A stretch of 64,000 nt of DNA from Erythrocercus mccallii (lineage: Eukaryota > Chordata > Aves > Passeriformes > Dicruridae): contig VZRG01000737.1 in assembly GCA_013397435.1 (NCBI GenBank), positions 186,001 through 250,000 of the forward strand. The letters are read 5' to 3'. Below are positions 1 through 11,049 of this stretch, in pieces; position 1 is the first letter of the stretch; the number at the start of each line of letters is the position of its first letter. The position numbers and the translations under genes were made by a program. The notes under the pieces are model-generated. The model was given only the letters and a program-made list of their open reading frames with translations. It ran no database searches and was not told the origin of the DNA.

Positions 1-330
1 GGCGGGGTGTGAGGGAATTCCGGGCCGTTCGCAGCGTCCGGTCCCTACGGAGCAACACTGGTGCATCACCCCCGCGCCGCCGGGAACGTGTGAAATACGA
101 ATCCCTGTCTCAGCATCTCTCTGGCAAATGTGTACACAAGTGCCGCAAATTAACTCTTTGCTGCCTGCCCGTACCTCCTCCCCAGCGCGCCCCGGGGATG
201 CCAGGACAGCGCGTCCGGTGGGAGCTGTTAACACAAACCAGACCACAAATATTCCGCTCCCATTTGGGGCTCCAGAACAGCCACTGGGACAGGTTCCGCC
301 GGATCTCGCTCCCGCTGCTGGGGGGACACA
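1..330. promoter_or_regulatory. GC/CpG-rich block, possible edge of a CpG island
   Basis: The first 100 bases and 180-330 have frequent CG dinucleotides, unlike the AT-rich DNA that follows. In mammals the gene after SP4 in the same direction is DNAH11, so this could be the upstream edge of its promoter. No DNAH11 exon is visible and open frames here show no recognisable protein. Confidence 0.35.
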
Positions 331-531
331 AGGACAAGGGGCTCAGAAGGAAGCAAGGCACCGACAGCGGTTTTATTTGGGCAGCTCTTAGTTAAACTTC
401 GGGCCATGAGTGTAGCAACCGCCTCTTCCACGGCAGTGGGAAGACGGACAGCTGCTGTCTGAAGTTACGCTCAACGTGCAACAAACATTTCCTACCGGGA
501 TTTAAAACAGCTCTTCGGCTTGCTTTCTGCA

Positions 532-648
532 GAAAAAAAAAAACCAAACCAAAGAAAACCCCAACCAAACAAACAAAAAACCCCAAACAAACAAACAAAC
601 AAACAAAAACAAAAACAAACAAAACAAAACAAACAAAAAAAACCAAAA
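532..648 (+). repeat. A/C-rich low-complexity tract, (CAAA)n
   Basis: A run of A with AACC and CAAA units, including five consecutive CAAA-like words near 590-610. Open frames across it on minus (Phe/Val/Cys/Leu-rich) are artefacts. Confidence 0.85.
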
Positions 649-1565
649 CAGGTCACTAGTGTTTGCCTTCCCAACTTCACAGCTGCTAAAGCTGCCTAAG
701 TGTATCTGATTAAGCACAAGCAAAACACAGATATTTTCATAATACATGTTTTCAAGCCAGTGAAAGCAAAATATCTGTGGATGTCTGAGAAAAAACACCC
801 ACTATGTCAGCTGCGAGGAAAGCCAGCCTGACTTGGTGTGTGACAGGTTTCTTCTCTCTGAGGTTTCTTCAGTTTGGCACTTACGGGCTGCTCATGTCTC
901 TACCTGCCCATGGTGGTCTGCCAAGCTGTAGAGCATCTCTGTAGACAGCCACTCATCCCAGAAAAAGTTGATTTCTGCCATGTGACTAATGCAAAAACAC
1001 CCTCCTAAAATATGTGCCTGCTCTTGGCGTGGGCATCTGGAGACCTCTGTGATCATGGAGTTGTTTTCAAGAAACATCTAGGATGGAACTATGAGTTGAG
1101 TTCTATTACCGATGTACCTCTTAAACCGGTAAATCATAAACTGATTGCACAGAGCCCTGCATACAGTTCTCTCAGGAGCTGAGCACAAATAGTGAGGCAA
1201 TGCCCAGCAATCCACCTTGTGCCAGGCTGTTGCCCACAGACCTTTGGAGCTGGCTTGTTTTCTTTATGCAGAAAACTGTAGTGCTGCTGGATGAATTTTA
1301 CTCTCCTTATTTTGCAGTACAGGGGACATTACATTTCTTCCCCTGGTTTCTTTTATGTAAGCACCTTTGTTCTTACATTCTAAGAGAAGGCGATTACTTT
1401 CCCCTCTGCAGGGGTCAGCCAGAATTCAGCATTGTTGCTAGGGCTTGGAGCTTGGCTCTCTCACCAGTGCCATCCGTTTGCTTTTCATGCTTCACTTGGT
1501 CAACATTTAGCATGTAACCAACTTTCAGAGCACTTTCCACCTTTCTTAAGGAAACAGAAAGTGAA

Positions 1566-1590
1566 TTTTTTTTTTTTTTTTTTTTTTTTT
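1566..1590 (+). repeat. T25 homopolymer
   Basis: An unbroken run of 25 T. It could be a retrotransposon tail in minus orientation, but no body is recognised beside it. Confidence 0.9.
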
Positions 1591-1808
1591 ACTTCTCTTA
1601 CTCTTTGGGGACATTGATCTGTGCAATATAGCTCCTCAAAGCTAAGCTTGAACTACATCTCTTTTCTGGAATCACAGAGTGGCAAAGAAAACACCCGTCC
1701 GTTGTAAGTGTAGGGGTTTTTCCAGGTTTCCCAGAGATGAACTTGCCTCTTGGGTCACAGCCAGAGGAGTCTACAAACTTAAATGGGTACTGACAAAAAA
1801 ACCACTAT

Positions 1809-1825
1809 CATCTATCTATATCTAT

Positions 1826-1867
<42 letters not shown>

Positions 1868-1877
1868 ATCCATCTAT
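1809..1877 (+). repeat. (TATC)n microsatellite
   Basis: About 17 tetranucleotide units, with a few interruptions at both ends (TATATC, TTTC, CATC). Confidence 0.92.
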
Positions 1878-1980
1878 TGAAGGCAAGTAATTTCCCCATT
1901 TCCTTTGGTAAAATCAAATAAAACATGCTTTAAAGAAAACTTAAAAGATCTCTAATTAAACAAGGGTGAAAAATCCTAAA

Positions 1981-2076
1981 AGTTGATCCAAAGTATCTTC
2001 CTGACTTCTGTAGCCTCAGTGACTGTTCTTATAAATTGTCCTCAAGCTTTATTTGTTCTATTCTTTTCTGATAATC
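1981..2076 (+). repeat. 96-bp inverted repeat, left copy
   Basis: Its reverse complement is identical over all 96 bases to 4075-4170. Identity stops at both edges, although short similarity (GGGTGA...) may lie just outside the left edge. I do not recognise the sequence as CR1 or an LTR. Confidence 0.93.
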
Positions 2077-4074
2077 CTTTTGTTTCTTTAAATCTTATCT
2101 CAAATATTTCAGCAGAAAATCCTCTAGGAGTGCATTTCCACAAGAGCATGGGTAAAAGCTTCAATGCAAATTTTCTAGTTAGCCACTGCAGCTGTAGCAC
2201 AATGAATAGACATATTCAACACAATATATAGAGTGGATATTTGAATCTCTTAGTTGGCCAGTCAGAAGGGTAATTAACAGATGGTTAACAGACAAATTCA
2301 ACAGTAATTTGAGATCATAATAATACATTTTGAGGGATATAAGGTGACAATTGACTAGATATACATGAAAAAGGTATTGATCTCAGCAAAGTAATATAAT
2401 AGACACTTTTGTTCTCTAAAATGAAAAAGGTTGGCACCTTCAAAAAGTAATTTTCTGATCCTTATTAAAAACTGCCTGTAGAATTTTTGTGGAAAGCTTT
2501 GTTTATTTAGTTCAGCTGAGGGATCACATGGTACCTTCTGTCAAGAAATTCAAATGAACTGATTAATACTGATTATTGTGGTACTTATATTTTTATTTCT
2601 TCAATATGATAAAAAGGTAATCTCCAAATTCTTTTTCTGAACCTGTGACACATTGAAATCTGTTATCATCTTCTGCAATAATTTTCGCTTTTGATTTTCC
2701 TCCATGTATCATTGCTGTCCAACTGGTAAGGGTTTGTTGCAATAAATACTTGTCTCAGTCAGTTTCTTTTCACTGCATGTGTTCCTGTGCATTTGCTAGA
2801 TAACTCCTCAAGACCACAGATGATTTCTTTTTTATTCCTGCAGGGCACAAGCAGAACTTGAAAGAATGGACGATATCAAATAGAGACAGGATTAAATTTA
2901 GAATTTTTGCAGGAAATGCCTCTTTACATATTGGCTTGTTACATACTCCATTGTTCTCTAGCTCTCTACTCTTTATATGCATATTACCACATGATCAGTC
3001 AGCTACCAATAATTAGATAATCTAATATAGACTAGAGTTCTTAAAAGAGTGAGAAATTTTACTCTAACCATGTGGTAACAGACTCTTGAGCTAAAACAAG
3101 CAGAACACAGAGGCTCTTGAACAGTCACAACTAGAGGAAGAACAAGGGTGCAATCACTCATTATTACTGGATAATAGCAATAAAAAGTAGCAATCATAGC
3201 AGCTTCTAAGTGATCCTCAATGCCAAACTACTTTTGAAAGCTGCAAGGGTAAAAATAGAAGACTACCGAAAGGTTTCAATCTTAGTTTCAGAAGAGATTC
3301 AGGCATTTACTTCAACAAATGTGAAAATTAGAGATGCCAGCGTAGAAGTATGGATTGTGTTTAATGCAAAAGTCATATTAACTATAATACATCTGAATTA
3401 CACCACTTGAATGTTTTCAGTAAATTGATGTTGGATGCCAGTGAAATCAGCTCTGCTCATATTTAAGAGCAGGAGCTTAAATGTATGACTATTTCATGTC
3501 TTAAGCTCTTATCATTTAAACCAGAGTATTTTTATTCCATCAAGGCTACCAACTTTATTTCTGTGTAGTTTCATGCTGCTATAAAAGAGGAAGAGAAAAA
3601 CAGCTGAGGGAAATTGAATTTTTTCAATGTAAGTAGAAAAATCTCTCTGCTTTATGACAATCTGCTTCTCTTAATGTAAACAGATGGCAACATCAAGGAT
3701 GATTGACATTTACTATGTCCATGCACAGGTCCCAGAGGACTCTATTTTTAACCATATTTTACTCTATCTGCAAGTTCAGCAGTTTAGAAAAATAAACACC
3801 AACAAGGATTTCCACTTTTAAAGACCTTTCAATAGTGAATCTACTGAGTACTCTGTGACTTCTGCTCAAGACAGAAAGAAGATGCCAGCACCACATGCAA
3901 GACCAGTGTTGTGTCAAAAGCATAAAAAAATGTATATTTGCAAAGGGAAAATCCCACCTATTTTCCACCTCCTTCTAGCTCAACATGGTAACTACTAATG
4001 GTAACTACTGCTTTTCCTACTTGTGTAGTATCATTTTAGACTCCATTCAGGTTTCTTTTAGTTCTTCAGCCTCA

Positions 4075-4170
4075 GATTATCAGAAAAGAATAGAACAAAT
4101 AAAGCTTGAGGACAATTTATAAGAACAGTCACTGAGGCTACAGAAGTCAGGAAGATACTTTGGATCAACT
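4075..4170 (-). repeat. 96-bp inverted repeat, right copy
   Basis: Exact reverse complement of 1981-2076, separated by 1998 bases. It reads from GATTATCAGAAAAGAATAG to ATACTTTGGATCAACT on plus. Confidence 0.93.
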
Positions 4171-6634
4171 CTTTTTTTCCCCCTAAGTATTTTATCACCC
4201 TTCTCATCCCACTTCCAGGTAATTCTTGCCTCCTCCAATTATCTTGTCTTCTTTTCCCTTTATGAGCAGCAATAAACTTTAGTGACTGCTGTCAATAAAA
4301 ACTGAAGACGTCAGGGGGAAAAGGTACACCAACCAGACTCCTGTTTATGCTCTAGCTACCTTTTCTTCTCCTTTAAATAAACGCTTCTTCTTCATCTAGC
4401 AACAGGAAGTTTCCTGTTAGGAACTGACATAAAATGATGAAAATCTGGCATGCCCAAGCAAAAATTACTACAGTACAAAAGTAAGATGTGTAATGGAAGA
4501 AATTACTTCACTTTGTTTGGCTTTCACTCTTTTGGGTTTTTTTCCACCTGTGTAATTTTGCAAATTAATACCTTAGCTTTTAAAACTTTAAGCAGAGAAT
4601 CTATATTTGCAAGACTGAAGTAGAACTGCCAAAAAGGAGTTAGTAAGAGGATAGTGTTTTATATAGTTGTTGATGTACAAACTCAAGAACCTTCAAGCCC
4701 TGAAAGATGTATATGCCCACTTAGCAGACACACATATTACTTACCAGCATCAGTTTAAGTTAGGAAATTGAGCTGTGAAAGTAAATCAGTACCTCATTAA
4801 TTCACTTACTTTTAAAAAAAATCTGAATGTGTCTAGGTGTATGCAGAGAATGCTTCGTTTGCTACTTGCTTTCAGTAGTTTTAAAAATCTTTTAGAACTT
4901 TGACATATGTGTCAACCCCAAAAGGTCAGCCAGCTTTGAGACTGGGCTCTTCCTGGAATTTGGTCCAAGACTTTCCTTTAAACTACACACATGTGACACA
5001 AAGCTATGCATTCAACTAAAAATAACACAAAAATAAATGCTTAACAGAATTTTAGATCAGCAGCACAAACATTTTTTGATAAACACTCTCTGCCCTGCAA
5101 ACTTTTACTTTAAACTCTAGCTTGGACTAAGCTTCTCTAATATGTGGGGATGGAACAGAGCTCTCATTCAGCTGAAATACTTTCCAAAGGAGTTTTCCAA
5201 TACAAATATTTAAGAGAAAGTATTTCTTTTGTCTGGTGTATGTGTTTCTGCAATGTGTTTAGCAAGAAGCAAGAGGTTATTCAAATAAAAAGCTATAGCA
5301 CTTGAAAATGAATGAGAGAGGTCTTAATGGCAACCTAGACTAGAATACAGCACAGATACATGAGGGAACAGATGCAAGAGAGAAAGTGAAAAATTCCAGA
5401 AATTATGTAAAATATGTATCTGGTAAGGAAAGCTCTGAATATTTATGGTCTCCAATACACTTCAGTTAAGAACAGTTTCTCCTTCCTAGGACAAACTATA
5501 AAGGTTGAAAGACTTTTTATTTTTTAGAAGGTTGTTTTAAAATATTGTTGTAAGAAATTATTAAATGCTCAAGGCTAGGAATTTTCCAAACACAGAGGTA
5601 AAAATGAAAGATATAGCTTTGAATTTGTATATTATGAATCTTACATTGCACGCTGCTGCTCATGTAAGTCAAAGAAATGCCTACGTTCCTTGACCTGGCA
5701 ATTTAGAAGCAGGCAATTTTTGGTACTTGCTATGAAAACCATCCAACAAACCATAATAAACTGAACAGAAAAATGCCCATCACTACATTAATGGTAGTTG
5801 GGCAAAGCAACAATCCACCCGCTTGTGATAACCTCTGGTCATTTTTAGTGAGGCTTTTCTAGAAAAGGTATCTTGCTGTCCTCTCTCCATGGAAGGTATT
5901 CTAGCAAGCAAAGATAGCACATGCCAGCTCTAGGTGCCTACAGCATTTCCATTTTCATTGACAAATCTCAGGATATCAGGAAATGATGCAAGTTGCTTTG
6001 GGAAAAGGATTGGGAAGCAGGGGCATGGAAAGCATTAGAAAGTTCAATATTAATTAATCTTGATATTTGCCACCTAGGCGGACAGAAAACAAAGCTAATG
6101 GAATAAATATAAAATGTAACTTTAGATAATTTTAGCAATGGTAGTGGATTTACAGTTGTGGACAGAAATACTCAATTTGGTGTCACACTTCCTGCTTCAC
6201 AGAGTAGAACGATCACATTTGAAGGATTAAAAGGGTAAAATGTAACATGCACATTCATCCTTATGTCCTTATGTAAGAATTTGTTGTTTTCTGATATTGT
6301 ATAATTGAAATGGTGTAAACAGAGGACTAGTCTCTTACCAGTAATGCAGAATTTCCTTCAAAACACCCCAGTGCCACAATACTAAAAAACTGGTCAATAA
6401 AGACATATTAGTTGGTCAGATGTCCATTTACTTTGAATTACAACATAGATTGACTTCAGAAGCTTGACATTCAAATGGAGGTTACTGAGACTTTAACAGG
6501 TATTTAATCAAACATATAATAATGTATTTTATATCTTAGTAGGAAAGATGATTCTGTTTTGCAGTACAAGGTTAGAAGTCCCAAATTACAAATTCATCTT
6601 TTTTTGGAAAATGGAAGAAAGTGGCCTTCTTATG

Positions 6635-6757
6635 TGTATATGTGGTGGTTAGGGACATGTTTAGTGGTGGGATTTGCAAAGTTAGCTTTTCAGTTGAGCT
6701 CAACGATGTTAAGGTCTTTTCCAACCTAAATGATCCTGTGATTCTCTATGTATTTCT
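6635..6757 (+). mobile_element. CR1 LINE, 3' end fragment
   Basis: Contains the typical CR1 3' wording: TTTAGTGGTGG, then AAGGTCTTTTCCAACCTAAA and TGATTCTCTATG. Sense is plus. Severely 5'-truncated. Confidence 0.8.
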
Positions 6758-7369
6758 TCCTGTGTGAAACAGCATTACTTATTCATGGCAAAAGTATAGT
6801 AAAGTCTACCATAAAATTTTTTAGCATTTTAAAAAAATTAATATAATATTATCATTAGCAATTTGGCATACCATGAAAGTTATTCTAGTATAACACAACG
6901 CAGGAGCCTGCTGACATCTTACTAAGAAAAGCTCAATATATTTTCTATGAGTTGAAGTCAGTACTTTCAAGTTTCCATTTATTTGTTATATTCATTCCCT
7001 GGTTTCAATACAGTGACATTTCCATTATTTATCTCTGTCAAACTGAATTATCTTCTGTTTTCTAAATTTGTCTTTTATCTCTGTATGTGTGTATGTATGT
7101 ACATATTCCTTACCTTAGGAAATTTTTCCCTTTGGTTATTCCTTTGGTGTGTTCAGGAACAACCGTAGCTTCCATTCGCAAGAGCTGAACAAACCCCACA
7201 GAATTCATGCTGAGCTAGAATCTGCTGGTTTAATTCCCTGCTGGGAGTCTGCCAGTTGGGAAATGCTGACCAGCAAGTACAGGTCTTAATTACACGAATC
7301 CAGAAGCTGCTGCCAACCTTTGCCCATTGAGAAGCATTTGTTTTCTAGTGTTGTTCTTGATGAACAGAT
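6758..7369. other. Intergenic DNA between CR1 and SP4 3' end
   Basis: AT-rich; no gene, repeat family or regulatory signal that I can support. Confidence 0.6.
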
Positions 7370-7385
7370 TATCATACAGACATTA

Positions 7386-7391
7386 TTTATT
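7386..7391 (-). terminator. SP4: Candidate distal poly(A) signal of SP4 (AATAAA)
   Basis: The plus strand reads TTTATT, so the minus strand has AATAAA followed about 15-20 bases later by a TG/T-rich stretch. It is the most distal good signal before the intergenic region. Single hexamers are common by chance in AT-rich DNA. Confidence 0.35.
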
Positions 7392-9369
7392 GCTGCTTTA
7401 TATTGTAAGCAATTAAATGAAGAAACCTTTTAAACTCAAGGGAATTTTAATGGGTTACTTGCAAAATGTTATTGCAGGCAACAACTTGTACATGATTTTA
7501 GTTCCAAACCCACCAAAAAATTATACAAATCAGCATTGTAAAAGTGTCAGATTAATGCCTTACAGGCTTGCTGGCAGAATTAATTTCTAAATTCTAGACG
7601 TGGGGAAACGTTACTCTCATTTTTTTCCTTTTCCATTTTTTTTAGAAAAATTTACAAGTGAAATATTACTACAAAACTTTTTTTTTATAAGGAATTTTTG
7701 CAAAACATTTACATTTTTACCATCAACTATTTTTCTGTTTCAAAATCATTATGTAGATTTAATACCCTATGCTGCACATCAATTCTTGCGGGATGACAAT
7801 TCAGTGACATGCATAAAAAAACACCACAAGGCATTAAAATGAAGACTTAAATACAAATATTGTTGCAATAAAACAGTTATAAAATTGAAAAATAGGACCT
7901 AAACATCATGCTTACTTAACTTTGACAAATTAACTTTTTCTCCTAGATTACACACTTTTATTACTGCTCTCGTGAAAGAATGTGATAAATAAGACTTAAC
8001 ACCAATTGCTAATGTAATCGGCAACACATACACAAACCTAACCAAAGAAAGTATATTGCAAGAAAAAAACTATTCTAACACTGGAGTTCTACCATGGTAA
8101 ATACACTTTGCACTGATAATTACAATAAAGCAAAATTTTTAATGGTGGCAAAGGGAATGAACAGTGAAATGCCATTAAACAAGATACTACTGCACATCTG
8201 TGCCCTATTACTTACAACAGCTATATCCCACTGAGTCAAATAAAGGACATTGAAATTTACGATCCTTTTAAGACAGAAAAGTGGATTCAGAATGGTATGC
8301 AGAACAGACTGGCAGAATGTTTCTAATTCCAGTGGTAAAATGTGCACCTGCTAACACAAGTTAATGTACTTGAGATGCTATGAAGCCAACCAGATTTAGA
8401 TTTGGATACACCTATAATAGGGATTCATTGCAGATTAAAAATTACTTCAGTTTCCTATCTGCATACATAAGTATGCATGAAAAAATTACATATGAAATGG
8501 TTTTGCAGAATGCTTGTAACTTCCGTTTACAAAACTGTTAACTTTTAGGAAATATGATATTAACATTAGGAAAGTTCTTCTTTGCATAAAGTAATGTAGA
8601 GCACTGATTGTGAAGCATAATGATAAAATAGATCTTTGACATTTCATTTCTTTTATAATAAAATTAACAGTTAATACTACCTAATGTTCATCTGTATTAA
8701 ATGTAACACCTAATTGCTTCTGACGTTTTAAATCCAGATACATCAGTTAAGAGTACTTTAAATAAAATATACAAAATAATGTACAAAACCCAACTAAAAT
8801 TTAAAGACTCTGTTACAAGTCTAAAAAAGCTTTAAGAAACTTGAAATTTATAACCACAGTGTAAAATTGTTTTTTCTTTAATCTCAAAGCTTTTTATGTA
8901 AACTGAAAGTATAAAATACCCTCAGCTTAGTATTTTGCTACAAAGGGCTGGCCTAAAGTGTACACAGTGTAAACAATGGTATTTCTTTTGCTTCAAAAAT
9001 ACAGAAAACACCACAAGATTGATAAATTGTTCAGATGAGAAGTATATGCTCTTTAGGGAATGCACAGGGTACCTGTTATGTCTCGCAAACCAACAGCTAC
9101 CACACACATTCTTTCATAATTTGTAGGGGAAATAAAATCATCTTATTCTTCTTGCACTGTACTTCCTTCAGTTACATTAAAAATATTTTGGTGTATAAAC
9201 CTCCTTAAAAACTGATCATGAGAATTTATTAACAGGTGACTGTAGATGTAAAAGGTTACATTTATGCCTAGGGGAAGTAATTAAAAATCCTGAGTGTGAA
9301 ATATTTGGCCATCTTTCCTCCTTGTACCTACTGGAATTTTCACATAGAAAATGCAATTTTTGTTTTTTC

Positions 9370-9390
9370 TTTTTTTTTTTTTTTTTTTTT
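9370..9390 (+). repeat. T21 homopolymer
   Basis: Appears as A21 in the SP4 3' UTR sense. An oligo-dT internal priming site would be expected here in cDNA work. Confidence 0.9.
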
Positions 9391-9856
9391 ACATTTCCTC
9401 TATATTCATTGTCACATCTGAAAACGTAATCAAACCTTTGAAACCAAAATTCATGTCCCAAAAAGATGATAATATTTCTCTTTTCTATTTGTTTTGTGGT
9501 TGGAGGGTCAATATAATACTTGATAGATAACAGGTATTTTTTACCAGTCTACATATTATCCTTGAAGAGAAAAAAAGAGACAGTAATATTTAAGGGGAAA
9601 GAGAAAATGTTTACTTACTTCTTATTAAAATGTGATAATTATTTTCTTCCTTTGGCTATTAAGTCAAAGCACAAAGAACTCAGCACATTAATAACAACAT
9701 AATAAACTAGTATTTACAGAGAGGAGATACTGTACAACACTCAGTTGTCTGATTGATTTCCATGAATTCTACCAAAATTAAAACATTCAAACACCTAAGG
9801 TCGAGTTTTTAAGATTCAAGTTATCTGTGAGTTAGAAATGGGCCACAGGTGTTCTA

Positions 9857-9955
9857 AAATACAGAATTACAGAACCACAGAATGGATTGGGTTGGAACAG
9901 ACCTTAAAGATCATCTAGTTCCAACCTCCTTGCCATGGGCAGGGAAATATAAAAT
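9857..9955 (-). mobile_element. CR1 LINE 3' end fragment inside the SP4 3' UTR
   Basis: Reads ACAGAATGGATTGGGTTGGA, then CCTTAAAGATCATCTAGTTC and CCATGGGCAGGG, which is the reverse complement of a CR1 3' region. It has the same orientation as SP4, so it would be transcribed in sense in the UTR. Confidence 0.85.
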
Positions 9956-10801
9956 GAAATGAATTACCAAAATCTGACACAACTTTTTTTTCATTCTACA
10001 TAAAGATACCATTATTTTTGTAAATCTTATGTTAATATCTTTCTATGGTTTTATCTTTCCTACTGTTTACACTAATTCTACATAACCTAGCTCTCCACAC
10101 GAAGAGAGGAATTAGAACTCACTGATTGTCATTTATACACACTACTATAATGTAGTAGTCAAAATTAATCTGAGGCCCACCTCAGAACCACTTTGCAGCA
10201 TGCATCACCGAGCTGCTATTTGGGTAATTCCAAAACTTGAGAAAAGATGGCCAAAATTAACCCATGTGTTGTATGGACTGAGCAGAACCCCAAAATATAT
10301 CCACTGTTGTTCATCCTGTTGTTCATTCTGCTTTGCTATGCCTTATGGGAAAAGGATGCTCTCATGAAAATATAACAAATTTATGTTAAAAACAAAGTGC
10401 CTTCATCAAATGGTATTAATCCTAGTCAAGGTCCACCCAGTTTTACATTGATACTATCTGATTTTTTAAACACATTAACATACAGTGCTAAAATAGGGGG
10501 TAAAGTTCACTTAAAATTGTTATAGAATATACAGACATATAACTAAAAAAGTACAGTATGGAAATATTATTCCTCTATCTGTTTATCCAGTCATCAATTT
10601 GCGCTGTTTGTATTTTTGAAATTTTTGTCTTGTTGCACCGGTGTACACTTCCCATGCTGACCCTCCAACCTGGATCACTTACAGAAGTCATGACTGAAAA
10701 AAAGATTTCCTGCTCTGTAATCCACTTTACCAGCCCATTTCCATATCCTGAAAGGTATGTAAACTTAAGTGCAGCACTAGGTGTCCATATAAATGATCCT
10801 T

Positions 10802-11049
10802 TCAGAATTCTTCCATGTTTGTTGAAACATTAGGGGTTGCTGGGTTTGAATCTTGAGAAATGGCAGCAACAGTGACAATTCTTGGAGAACCAAGAACCTC
10901 AGTAACTGAAGAGTCCAGTTCTCCTGAGGTAACAATAGCAAGGGCTGTTCCACCACCCTTCTTGTTCTGATGAGTTTTGACATGTTTCGAGAGATGGTCA
11001 CTTCGCATAAACCTTTTAGAACATTCCGGGCACTCAAATCTCTTTTCAC
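10802..11049 (-). CDS. SP4: SP4 exon 6 (zinc finger 3, C-terminus and stop)
   Basis: The coding part is 248 bases, with acceptor TTTAAAAAG|GTGAAAAG. It completes the TGEK linker and gives finger 3 (FECPECSKRFMRSDHLSKH, then VKTH). The tail is QNKKGGGTALAIVTSGELDS, then SVTEVLGSPRIVTVAAISQD, then SNPATPNVSTNMEEF and TGA at 10804-10802. This tail is a clear SP4 signature. The exon continues into the 3' UTR. A second open frame over the same bases (10777-11049) is a shadow. Confidence 0.95.

Larger units (their letters stand above)
331..6630. other. Intergenic AT-rich DNA
   Basis: No coding gene was recognised. It contains a (CAAA)-type low-complexity tract, a T25 run, a tetranucleotide microsatellite and a 96-bp inverted repeat pair, listed separately. 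The remainder looks like unique AT-rich intergenic sequence. Confidence 0.7.
7370..10801 (-). other. SP4: Probable SP4 3' UTR
   Basis: About 3.4 kb of AT-rich DNA without coding potential follows the SP4 stop. On the minus strand an AATAAA signal lies at 7391-7386, with plausible cleavage around 7370. Another AATAAA at 9230-9225 could give a shorter form. The length is similar to what I remember for mammalian SP4. The block contains a CR1 fragment at 9857-9955 and, read on the minus strand, an A-run at 9370-9390. The end point is inferred, not shown. Confidence 0.5.

Noticed and set aside
110..431. DNAH11 first exon on the minus strand
   Set aside because: I looked because of expected gene order, but none of the open frames here resembles a dynein heavy chain N-terminus that I could recognise.
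392..798. Three minus-strand open frames rich in Phe, Val, Cys and Leu
   Set aside because: They read the complement of the A/C-rich tract at 532-648; simple-sequence artefact.
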